DNA of 64,000 nt from CAIPFQ01 sp035480615. Lineage in GTDB: Bacteria > Chlamydiota > Chlamydiia > Chlamydiales > SM23-39. This document shows, one piece after another, positions 17,600 through 25,251 of the stretch; the stretch's first letter is position 1; each line of letters starts with the position of its first letter. The stretch is taken from positions 35,347 to 99,346 of the forward strand of contig DATIHO010000048.1 in assembly GCA_035480615.1 (NCBI GenBank), given 5' to 3'. Made by a program: the position numbers and the translations under genes. The notes under the pieces are model-generated. The model ran no database searches and was not told the origin of the DNA. It saw nothing but the letters and a program-made list of their open reading frames with translations.

Positions 17600-18037
17600 G
17601 TGTTCGAGTTTTCAAAAAAGCTTCTTATCGATACTGGGTTCGTGGTCGCGTTGTTTAATGCTGATGATGAGCATCATGCAAATGCCAGAACAATAGTAGA
17701 AAAGATCAAGGAGCTAAAATGGTACACGACTTCTTTCGTTGTCCAGGAGATTTTTTGGCTTCTTTCTCAAAGGAAGAGTTTCTCCATCGCGTGTGCATTC
17801 TTATTAAAAGTTCCGTCCCTGTTCGTCTTACCTAATCTGCCTCAAGATTGGCCTATACGAGTTGCGAATATTGTGCGTCGATATTCTTCTGCGAAAATTG
17901 ACTTGGCGGATGCATCATTGGTCGTACTCGCAGATCATTTAAAAACAGGACAGATTGTCTCTATAGATAGGAAAGATTTTTCCATTTTGCGCTGGACCGG
18001 GGGACGAAGTCATTTTTATAATCTGATGGATGAATGA
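17600..18037 (+). CDS. PIN-domain ribonuclease (VapC-like toxin)
   Basis: 145 residues from a GTG start. PIN-domain acidic residues are visible: D11 in LLIDTGFVVALFN, E50 in VVQEIFWLL, D101/D104 in IDLADASLVVLAD, and D123 in VSIDRKDF. Such proteins cut RNA and are held by the upstream antitoxin. The gene and its partner lie between 15-bp inverted repeats, so they look like an inserted cassette. Confidence 0.75.
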   Translation: MFEFSKKLLIDTGFVVALFNADDEHHANARTIVEKIKELKWYTTSFVVQEIFWLLSQRKSFSIACAFLLKVPSLFVLPNLPQDWPIRVANIVRRYSSAKIDLADASLVVLADHLKTGQIVSIDRKDFSILRWTGGRSHFYNLMDE

Positions 18038-18065
18038 TTCGCCATGCAAAAGAGAAGTGCGAAAG

Positions 18066-18080
18066 ATCATTTTGGGTATA
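18066..18080 (-). repeat. Family I repeat end, right member of an inverted pair
   Basis: ATCATTTTGGGTATA, the exact inverted complement of 17224-17238. It encodes the last residues (YPK) and stop of the histidine kinase on the minus strand. Confidence 0.8.
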
Positions 18081-19377
18081 CCATTCGCAACGGTAAATCA
18101 ACTATGAAAGTGCTTCCGGCCCCGGGTGTTGAGGCGACAGATATTGTTCCCATATGTTTTTCGACAATCGTTTTCACGATAGACAAACCCAGCCCCGCTC
18201 CACCTGATTTACGGGATCGAGCCTTATCGACCGTATAGAACCGGTCGAAGATATGGAGAATATCAGACTCCGGTATTCCTATGCCGTTATCTTGGACATG
18301 GAGCAGTACCCTACTCTCTTTTTTTTGGATCTTTATATCAATATTTGTAGGAACTGAGGAATACTTGATCCCATTTTCAATGAGATTCATGATGGCCAAA
18401 TCGAGGAGATGCGCATCTCCAAGAATGGAGGCGGATTGCAGTTCGCTTTGAAAAGAAATGTGCGCGGATAAATGCACTGTCATCGCAAATTGTTTTGCAT
18501 GCTCCGCGATCCATACAAGGTCTGTAAGCTGGAGCTTGTCTTGTGAATAATTTTCAATGTCCGCAAGGGTAAGTAAGCTTTTAATGAGATTTTCCAGTCG
18601 ATGGGAAGTGCGAACAATTTTTTCAAGAACGTCTTGAAGCATTTGCGGAGAAAGGTTAGGGAAATCTTGTAATGTTTCCGCAAATCCGCGGATGATGGTA
18701 ATCGGAGTTTTTAACTCATGCGACGCATTGGCAATGAAATCTTTTCCCATTTCAACTACTTTAAAATCAGAGCTTTTGTCTTGTAAAACTAAAATGACCC
18801 CTCGTTGAAATCGGGTAGCCGCTACCACTTCGAGATAAATTCCCCTTTTGCTTTCATGCCAACTTTTTTTAACTAACTGAGAAGTTTTCAATACCTCCTG
18901 AATCAGTTCATGGCAAAGCAAAGCTAAATCTTTTTGCATCCCATCAATTCGATTCAGCGGAATCGATAAAAGTTCAGCACGAGAAACTCCAAGAAATTTG
19001 CACGCCCATTCATTCGCAAATGTTGTTTTGGCCTGCATATCAGTCGCTATGACCCCTTCTCCCAAAGATTCGAGGATCTCTTCAACTTCCCTCCGAGCCA
19101 GTTTCAGACGGACGATTTGTTTTTCGAGATTTTCATTCATTGCATTCAAGACGGCCGCAATTTTTTCAAACTCTTCTTTTGAATAGCTGCGGATAAGATT
19201 CGCGGTTTTTCGAAAAGGGGATCCCCGTTTCATGAATATTAAAAAAAAATAAATCAAAAACTCGGCCCCTAAAATAAGAAGCATGATTCGAAATTCAACA
19301 TTTAAAAATAGGTTCAGGACAAGAAAACAAAAAATAATAAGATTTATATCTTTGCGGATTCTAAGAGACCGTCGCAT
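18067..19377 (-). CDS. Membrane sensor histidine kinase (PhoR-like)
   Basis: Sensor of a two-component system, 436 residues. Start ATG at 19377 is preferred to a TTG at 19410; it has a weak GGA upstream and overlaps the end of pepP by 17 bases. Two close N-terminal membrane helices (about residues 10-50) are followed by a PAS domain (EILESLGEGVIATDMQAKTT), the HisKA box DFIANASHELKTPITIIRGF, and HATPase motifs NLIENGIKYSS, VQDNGIGIPE and GGAGLGLSIVKTIVEK. No response regulator lies next to it in the window. The final residues VYPK and stop come from a family I repeat end. Confidence 0.88.
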   Translation of the reverse strand: MRRSLRIRKDINLIIFCFLVLNLFLNVEFRIMLLILGAEFLIYFFLIFMKRGSPFRKTANLIRSYSKEEFEKIAAVLNAMNENLEKQIVRLKLARREVEEILESLGEGVIATDMQAKTTFANEWACKFLGVSRAELLSIPLNRIDGMQKDLALLCHELIQEVLKTSQLVKKSWHESKRGIYLEVVAATRFQRGVILVLQDKSSDFKVVEMGKDFIANASHELKTPITIIRGFAETLQDFPNLSPQMLQDVLEKIVRTSHRLENLIKSLLTLADIENYSQDKLQLTDLVWIAEHAKQFAMTVHLSAHISFQSELQSASILGDAHLLDLAIMNLIENGIKYSSVPTNIDIKIQKKESRVLLHVQDNGIGIPESDILHIFDRFYTVDKARSRKSGGAGLGLSIVKTIVEKHMGTISVASTPGAGSTFIVDLPLRMVYPK

Positions 19378-20398
19378 AGAAATTTTCCGAGCCTGTTTCT
19401 GTGACAACAAATGTGTTTTCGTATCTCACTCCCCCCTCTCCCGGCAAATAAAGTCCGGGCTCGATGGTAAATACCATATTGGGCCGCAAGAGGAGATCCC
19501 GATCTTCGCTGTCAAAGCGGATGACCGGGTGTTCATGCACATCAATTCCCACTCCATGTCCCAGGCCATGCGAAAAAAGCTGCTCCACCCCTTCCTTCGC
19601 AAAAAAAGAGCGGACGATTTCATCCAATTGTCCAAGCCTCGTGCCAGGCCGAATGGCGCTCGCTGCCCTGTCATGAGCCTCTTTCACCAATCGATACAAT
19701 CGGTCCAGGACAGAAGCAGGTTGGCCGAAAAAGAAAACTCGAGTCATATCAGCTGCGTAATTCTGCACAATGGAACCGAGATCGAAAAGGGCAATCTGGT
19801 TTTTTTGCAAATGAGCTTTTCCTGTCCGATAATGAGGAAACGCGCTATTCAATCCAAAAGCCACGATTGGATCAAAGCTGCATTTTGATGCGCCCTGCCT
19901 GCGGCAATAGATTTCAAATTCCAATCCGAGTTCCTGCTCCGAGATCCCCTCCTTTAATTTTGCCAAAATAGAGCGAAATCCATCAGATGTAATGCGCGCA
20001 GCTTCTTTTAAAGCGGCGATCTCTCCCTCGTCTTTGCAAACGCGAAGCTCTTTCAGCGGGCGGGGAATCGGAATCCACTCTTTTGAGGGAATGGAATGCT
20101 GCATTGCGAAAGACCGATCCACCGTCATAAAAGCGCTATCGAATCCCACTCTTTTTGCTTTTTCCAATTCTTTCCCAAGGACGTTTTTTTCCGCTAAAAT
20201 GACGTTGCACGGGACGGTTTTTTTAGCGTGTTCGAAATATCTTCCATCGACGATGAGCGATGCTGTGTCCGGCGTTAAAAGAATCGTTGCGAGCGAAAAC
20301 CACTGATTGGTTAAATAAAAGATATCCGAGGGGTTTTCGATCATCAATGCGTCTACTTTAAAATCGGCCATATAATTGCACGCACGACCCAACCTCAT
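19361..20398 (-). CDS. pepP: Xaa-Pro aminopeptidase (M24 family)
   Basis: Metallopeptidase removing N-terminal residues that precede proline; 345 residues. Start ATG 20398 overlaps the mutL stop (ATGA). The pita-bread domain ligands are in order: Asp in IALFDLGSIVQNYAADMTR, His in SHGLGHGVGIDVHEHP, and Glu in FTIEPGLYLPG and VRYENTFVVT. The N-terminal creatinase-like domain has IENPSDIFYLTNQWF. From memory, mutL-pepP are neighbours in C. trachomatis too (CT574-CT575). Confidence 0.9.
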   Translation of the reverse strand: MRLGRACNYMADFKVDALMIENPSDIFYLTNQWFSLATILLTPDTASLIVDGRYFEHAKKTVPCNVILAEKNVLGKELEKAKRVGFDSAFMTVDRSFAMQHSIPSKEWIPIPRPLKELRVCKDEGEIAALKEAARITSDGFRSILAKLKEGISEQELGLEFEIYCRRQGASKCSFDPIVAFGLNSAFPHYRTGKAHLQKNQIALFDLGSIVQNYAADMTRVFFFGQPASVLDRLYRLVKEAHDRAASAIRPGTRLGQLDEIVRSFFAKEGVEQLFSHGLGHGVGIDVHEHPVIRFDSEDRDLLLRPNMVFTIEPGLYLPGEGGVRYENTFVVTETGSENFYATVS

Positions 20399-21960
20399 GA
20401 ATCCTCCAATATTTTTTTCAGCTGTTCTATGTTGACATTCTTCCAAATTCTTCTCCCTAAAGGATCATAAAGGGAATCGCTGCATTGGAGAAGTTTTTTC
20501 CATAACAGGCAAGCTTCATCCGGGGCGAATTTCTTTTTTGTTGAAGACGCATAGCGGCAAACCGCCATGTCCAATTTTTTTCCAATCGACCAGGCATCTA
20601 AAAAATCAAAAAAATCCTCGGGCTGTAAAAGAGAAGGAAGGGCATCGATTGCAATTGTCTTTTTCCCAATCCACCTGCATTCAATTCCCATGCTTTGCAG
20701 CTCATCTACTATTTGTTCGTCTTTGACCGAAACCTCAATAGGCCACATAAGCGCCTGTGCTGCCGTCGGCCCTTTTTTGATGGACTCATATAAAACTCTG
20801 GCGTGAGCTTTTTTCAAGTCGATAAGAAGCAGTTCTTCGGCTTGCAAAAGAAACAGGCCATCCAAAATGGCCAATGGACGCAAGGCAAAAGAAAAATCAA
20901 AAGAGGGGGAAGGGGCAGGTTTTTGTGTTTGAGTGGGCAATTCTTCCGTGAAAGAAAAAGGGGCCGCCGCAAAAGAAAGGCTTCGGGAAAAAACGAGAGC
21001 CGGAGGTTGAAGCGCGGAGGCTACCGCATGTTCCACTTTCCGGAATATTTTTTTCTCGTCTGCAAAACGGACCTCTTTTTTTTGAGGATGGACGTTGACG
21101 TCGACGAGATCGGGGGCGAGTTCTAAAAAAAGAATAAAAGAAGGGAAGCGCGCTTCGTCGATTCTCGTCCCCAATCCCGCTTTTACAGCTTTCGCAATCA
21201 AAGGGGAAAATACGGCTCGTTTATTGATAAAAAGATATTGGCTTCTTCTTTGTGCGTTCGCCTCTTCGGGAGAGGCAAGCAATCCCCAAATTCCACAGCC
21301 CAGAATCTCATGCGGCATGGGATTTAAAAGTGCTGCAATTCTTTTTTTTTGCTCTTGAGATTCTAGTTCCAGGATGATTTTCCCATCGGATTCTAACGAA
21401 AAGGAGATTTCGGGATGCGCGAGCGCGGCTATTTCTACAACCCGCATGACAGCAGAGCGATTTGCCGCTGCTGATTTTAAAAACTTTTTTCTCGCCGGCA
21501 CATTAAAAAAGAGATCGCGCACCCAAACGCTTGTCCCGCGATTGCGGGCGCAAGGCTCGATCGTTGTAATTTTCCCCCCTTCGGCTGCGATGCGGGTTCC
21601 AATGCCCTGTCCTTCGGAAGTTCGCATTTCAAAGTGGGAAACGGCGGCAATTGCTGCAAGAGCCTCTCCTCGAAACCCCATCGTTGTAAGGGCGAATAAA
21701 TCGTTTTCCGTCCGAATTTTTGATGTAGCATGCCGCTCCAAAGATAACCGGGCATCTTCCTGATCCATCCCCCATCCGTCATCTTCAATTTTCAGCGATG
21801 ACATTCCTCCTTCTTCAATGAAGATTTTAATCGTTTGCGCGCCTGCATCAAGGCTGTTCTCGATCAATTCTTTCGCAATTGCCGCCGGATTTTCAATCAC
21901 TTCGCCGGCAGCGATTTTATTGATTACGTCTTCTGTAAGATGAACGATTTTTTGCGACAC
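20395..21960 (-). CDS. mutL: DNA mismatch repair protein MutL
   Basis: Mismatch-repair ATPase, 521 residues from a GTG at 21960 (VSQKIVHLTEDVINKIAAGE), where MutL proteins normally begin. The open frame continues 31 codons upstream to an ATG at 22053, but that extension is encoded by a family C repeat. GHKL motifs: ENPAAIAKELIENSLDAGA, IEDDGWGM, TMGFRGEALAAI, and RNRGTSVWVRDLFFNVPARK. The middle shows VDVNVHPQKKEVRF. The C-terminal dimerisation domain is short and lacks a visible DQHA(X)2E endonuclease motif, so it is probably of the non-endonuclease type. Confidence 0.9.
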   Translation of the reverse strand: MSQKIVHLTEDVINKIAAGEVIENPAAIAKELIENSLDAGAQTIKIFIEEGGMSSLKIEDDGWGMDQEDARLSLERHATSKIRTENDLFALTTMGFRGEALAAIAAVSHFEMRTSEGQGIGTRIAAEGGKITTIEPCARNRGTSVWVRDLFFNVPARKKFLKSAAANRSAVMRVVEIAALAHPEISFSLESDGKIILELESQEQKKRIAALLNPMPHEILGCGIWGLLASPEEANAQRRSQYLFINKRAVFSPLIAKAVKAGLGTRIDEARFPSFILFLELAPDLVDVNVHPQKKEVRFADEKKIFRKVEHAVASALQPPALVFSRSLSFAAAPFSFTEELPTQTQKPAPSPSFDFSFALRPLAILDGLFLLQAEELLLIDLKKAHARVLYESIKKGPTAAQALMWPIEVSVKDEQIVDELQSMGIECRWIGKKTIAIDALPSLLQPEDFFDFLDAWSIGKKLDMAVCRYASSTKKKFAPDEACLLWKKLLQCSDSLYDPLGRRIWKNVNIEQLKKILEDS

Positions 21961-21965
21961 ATTAT

Positions 21966-22026
21966 CTCGACTTTGTACAATTTTGCGATCAACTCGCTGA
22001 CGCTCGTTGATCGTAAGATTGGACAA
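21966..22026. repeat. Family C palindromic repeat, copy 1
   Basis: About 61 bases; an imperfect hairpin whose arms read CAATTTTGCGATC and GATCGTAAGATTG. Nearly identical over its length to 42990-43053. It begins 6 bases upstream of the GTG start of mutL and would encode the unused N-terminal extension. Confidence 0.8.
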
Positions 22027-22248
22027 GAAAAAAGTTGATAGAGAGCGCTCCATCTCACATACTCTCTATCTCGCAACATTTTATCGGTTCTTCTCCCTTT
22101 CTCGGTACTTTTTTCTAAGCCTTCTTGGCAAAAAGCTTTGACACTTCTCCATAGATCTATTTGATAGATTTTGTTAGACTTCGTGCAAGCGCGAGTATTT
22201 TTCATCCAGAAAACGCATAATATTTCCCTTAGATATTCTATAAAAAAC

Positions 22249-23025
22249 ATGAAGTGGCTCTATCTTTTCATTCCTTTCCATCTTTTTAGCGCATATGTGG
22301 GTAATCCGGCCAATCCGGCTATTATGAATACCGGGTTTTTTTCTTTAAATTATCCATTTGTTAAAGGGACAAGCGGATATATTTACGACTATACTTCCAA
22401 CAAGCGCTATACTGCAGATCAGCAAAATCCCGACTTCGATCCGAACCAAACGTTTAAAGAATTCGGTCTTCATTCGCAGCTTGCTACTTTTTCTATGATT
22501 TTTGTGGAGAGAATGGAAATTTTTGGATCAGCGGGAGGAACAAAAGAACAAGCGAAAGGGCGTACCCACCCGTCTTTTTTGGAAGATTTTGAGAGCCATT
22601 ATCAATTTGCCTGGAGCGCAGGAACAAAAATTGTCCTTATTCAATGGGGAAAAACTTATCTCAGCTGTGACTTCACGTATTTTGCTATCCCTGAATCCAG
22701 CAAAACATTTTTCAAATTCCTCAACCACTTGCATTTACCTATCGATTTCTCACAACACAACTTGGCATTGCAAGAATGGCAGTTCAGCGGAGCCCTCTCT
22801 TCCCGTTTTGCTTTTTTGACTCCCTATGCTGGAGGGACTTATCTTCATTCTCGTCTTCACGTAAGTTCGACCCCTGAAACAGGCCCGATAGATTTTCATA
22901 ACGAACGTAAATTTGGATGGTTTTTCGGATTGACCGCCTCAGTGACAGGCCGTTTCCATCTTAATGTGGAAAGACGTGTCCGAGACGAATTTGGATATAC
23001 CTTTTCTACGATCGCTGTATTTTAA
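22249..23025 (+). CDS. MOMP-like outer-membrane protein (chlamydial porin type)
   Basis: 258 residues. Start chosen at 22249, where a short signal peptide begins (MKWLYLFIPFHLFSAYVG); no strong ribosome site is visible. The mature start YVGNPANPAIMNTGFFSLNY resembles the chlamydial MOMP opening (VGNPAEPSLMIDG, from memory). Alternating strands follow, e.g. LATFSMIFVERMEIFGSAGG and FGWFFGLTASVTGRFHLNVE, and the last residue is Phe (TIAVF) as in outer-membrane barrels. Shorter than MOMP (about 390), so likely a smaller paralogue. Only one Cys, so it is not in a disulfide network. Confidence 0.65.
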   Translation: MKWLYLFIPFHLFSAYVGNPANPAIMNTGFFSLNYPFVKGTSGYIYDYTSNKRYTADQQNPDFDPNQTFKEFGLHSQLATFSMIFVERMEIFGSAGGTKEQAKGRTHPSFLEDFESHYQFAWSAGTKIVLIQWGKTYLSCDFTYFAIPESSKTFFKFLNHLHLPIDFSQHNLALQEWQFSGALSSRFAFLTPYAGGTYLHSRLHVSSTPETGPIDFHNERKFGWFFGLTASVTGRFHLNVERRVRDEFGYTFSTIAVF

Positions 23026-23035
23026 ACCGCATTTC

Positions 23036-23251
23036 TCACATTGATCCACGTTTGGCATGGCAGTTGCAACAAGAACTTGAACATTTGCAAGAAGACGAAT
23101 CGTAGACATTACTTGTTCTGCATGTACACTCTTCCGGGCAGTTGCCAGCGTCACAACCTTTTGAGCTTACGCAAGCAGCCATTCCAATGCAGAGAAAAGA
23201 AAATAAAACTTTTTTTATACAAACACCCCTTTTTTCCTGATATACCGACAC
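23036..23251 (-). CDS. Small Cys-rich lipoprotein candidate
   Basis: 71 residues as an open frame from a GTG lying in the end of the family A repeat. A lipoprotein signal is visible (IKKVLFSFLCIGMAAC) with a lipobox before Cys. The short mature part has about ten Cys (CDAGNCPEECTC, CKCSSSCCNCH). This resembles the small cysteine-rich lipoprotein OmcA of the chlamydial envelope in layout, though not clearly in sequence. The start is uncertain because no ATG lies in frame after the repeat; the native start may have been displaced by the insertion. Confidence 0.5.
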   Translation of the reverse strand: MSVYQEKRGVCIKKVLFSFLCIGMAACVSSKGCDAGNCPEECTCRTSNVYDSSSCKCSSSCCNCHAKRGSM

Positions 23252-23404
23252 AACCTGAAGAATCGGGAATGTGACAAGGAGGCGGCTTTAGTTTTTTGCG
23301 TCTGGAGCGAGCGACCATTGCCTATGGCAAGGCGCGAGTAACCCCAAAAAAATGCTGCCAAGCCGACGTCGTCAAAAACCGATTCTTCAGGTTGTTTCGG
23401 TATA
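23241..23404. mobile_element. Family A MITE-like element, copy 1
   Basis: 164 bases with terminal inverted repeats TATACCGACACAACCTGAAG and CTTCAGGTTGTTTCGGTATA. The interior matches the element at 59235-59396 in inverted orientation over nearly its whole length. No coding capacity. Flanking TA may be the target duplication. Confidence 0.85.
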
Positions 23405-23407
23405 TAT

Positions 23408-23596
23408 CTATTTTATTGATTTGAGAACATCTTCTTTTGAATACATCGTCGCCCATTCTATCACAAGTCCTAAAACTCGTGGCGGGAGATTGCCTTGTAT
23501 CAAAGTTATCGGATGTGATCTGAGCAAGACTGTCAAAATGACTTTGCAGCTTTTTAATGACTTCACTATTAGAAGAGTGTTACTTGATAATTTCAA
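23408..23596 (-). pseudogene. Remnant resembling a DUF4160 protein C-terminus
   Basis: An open frame of 62 codons whose last part (GNLPPRVLGLVIEWATMYSK) looks like the C-terminal signature of DUF4160 proteins as I remember it. The N-terminal half of that family (the HNPPHFH region) is absent. It ends 4 bases from the family A element, so this is probably a decayed gene cut by the insertion. Overlaps the next gene by 17 bases. Confidence 0.35.
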
Positions 23597-24656
23597 AAAG
23601 AGAGACGTCTTTGAGATCTGAACAACGTGGCCTTTCTAACAAAACACCTGAGATACGAACGTACTGATTCTGCTTATGAGCATCACAAGCAATTGCATAA
23701 AATTTTGGCCCAAAAAGCACTTTGGCTTTTGTCTGAGGTTCATCCGCAAGAAGAGTTAGCGTTGCTTCCCCCTGCATATTTCCTTGCTCATCGGCCTCTC
23801 CGTGCAAGGTCAAAACCTTGCCTATAAAGAGGTCTTGATTTACTTCGGTCTGAGGTTTTAGCTTCTGACCAATCCTAACAATCGAAGGAAAATGACGATC
23901 TTGAATTTCAACTTTAGCAGGTACTTTCTCGTCTATAGGAATTTCTGAAGACCATTTCATTTCGAAATCAAAATGAATGGGAGTTTCATCAGGTTTCATC
24001 TCAGCTAATCCAAGACAAAGATTAGCATTTAAACGAAATTCTTCCTCTTCACCCAAAACATCAGCCTTTTCACTGAGTTCAATCAATTTACTGAGAGACC
24101 TCATTAAATATTCTGCAACCCTTCTTGAAAAGGGAAGTTCTTCTGAATCTTTCTCTAAAGGTAATCTGAGAGTTAAAATATAACTTCCAGCTTCAGGAAC
24201 TACTGAGCGGCATCTATTCATCCATTGCTCAGCAGCAGCTGAATATAACCTCTTAAAATATGGTTTTGGATCACGAACCGACCGAGCAGCTGCAAACAGA
24301 ACTTTACGAACGCCTTCCTCTATAATCCCCTTATCAAGATAAGGCATACAACCACTGCCAATGCGTTCCCCTTTAATCCTGATTTTCAAAACATCCCACT
24401 TTTGCAGCAACACTTCTTCTACAATGTCTCTTGCAGAGCTGTGTTCCTTTTTCGCTAAATACTGAACAGCTTCTTGAATTCTTTGATGATAATCTGCGTA
24501 AGTTCGATCTTTCGGCAAAACAATCTCTTCTTCTTGATCATCAAGCAATTTACGCAAAACTGCGATATCAGGCTCAGATTCCATTACTGTCCATCCTCGA
24601 CTCTTTAAATAATCGATCAATGGCTCAGAAAAAAGCTCGCGATCAACAGGATACAT
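23580..24656 (-). CDS. Unrecognised protein paired with the DUF4365 gene
   Basis: 358 residues from ATG 24656, with GAGGAG 8 bases upstream; overlaps the end of the DUF4365 gene by 14 bases. I do not recognise a family. The first ~90 residues are charged and helical (SEPLIDYLKSRGWTVMESEP, DYHQRIQEAVQYLAKKEHSS). The centre includes PYFKRLYSAAAEQWMNRCRS, and the C-terminal ~100 residues look beta-rich (GKVLTLHGEADEQGNMQGEA). No membrane segment or signal. The tight coupling suggests it works with the predicted nuclease. Confidence 0.6.
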   Translation of the reverse strand: MYPVDRELFSEPLIDYLKSRGWTVMESEPDIAVLRKLLDDQEEEIVLPKDRTYADYHQRIQEAVQYLAKKEHSSARDIVEEVLLQKWDVLKIRIKGERIGSGCMPYLDKGIIEEGVRKVLFAAARSVRDPKPYFKRLYSAAAEQWMNRCRSVVPEAGSYILTLRLPLEKDSEELPFSRRVAEYLMRSLSKLIELSEKADVLGEEEEFRLNANLCLGLAEMKPDETPIHFDFEMKWSSEIPIDEKVPAKVEIQDRHFPSIVRIGQKLKPQTEVNQDLFIGKVLTLHGEADEQGNMQGEATLTLLADEPQTKAKVLFGPKFYAIACDAHKQNQYVRISGVLLERPRCSDLKDVSLFEIIK

Positions 24657-25161
24657 AAGCAGGCTCCTCTCTATTAGCAGCGGCAATCATTAGTTCTTGG
24701 ATTGTCTTGTCTGTAATTCTTTGCGATTGTGTCATATAAACTGTTTCAGATGTGCGGTTCTCACTTGCACTCAGCCCTCTCAAGCTTTTCCAAAAGCCTC
24801 TGCCATAAAGTGAGATTTTTTCTTCATCGAAATCGAACCAATCCTTTTCCACAGGCAAAAAAAGAACAACCAAAATTTTCGGCACCATCGTATTCGCTCG
24901 GAGATCGTCATAATTTTTCTTAGATAAGTTAAATGCGATCGGATCATCAAAGCACTCTTGTTTAGTCGTCTTTAATTGAACATCAATCTTGGGTGATAAG
25001 AGAATGCCTTTTGAACCCTCAATTCTTCCCTTACTGCAAATAGTTACGTCAACGCTATCCATATCGATTCGAGTAGCCTCTAAGGAATAACCAAAACGCG
25101 TTGCTAAAGTGTGAATGTAGATGTAGCTAATCTCTTGCTTTATACCATTTGGCGTCAGCAC
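24643..25161 (-). CDS. DUF4365 protein, predicted PD-(D/E)xK-type nuclease
   Basis: 172 residues from a GTG with AGGGA 6-7 bases upstream. The layout fits DUF4365: E10 in KQEISYIYIHTLATRFGY, D38 in DMDSVDVTICSKG, and Q62-x-K64 in KIDVQLKTTKQ, together the D...QxK variant of the PD-(D/E)xK fold. The middle (PKILVVLFLPVEKDWFDFDE) also matches how I remember the family. First gene of a two-gene operon. Such domains often occur in defence loci, but no direct evidence of that role is visible here. Confidence 0.65.
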   Translation of the reverse strand: MLTPNGIKQEISYIYIHTLATRFGYSLEATRIDMDSVDVTICSKGRIEGSKGILLSPKIDVQLKTTKQECFDDPIAFNLSKKNYDDLRANTMVPKILVVLFLPVEKDWFDFDEEKISLYGRGFWKSLRGLSASENRTSETVYMTQSQRITDKTIQELMIAAANREEPAYVSC

Positions 25162-25251
25162 ATTCTTCCCTAAAATGGAGGTAGTTTATCCTATTCGATG
25201 AATTTGCAAAAGTCCCTATCTCAAAGCGGTGCAATTTTCTTCTGCAGCCTC

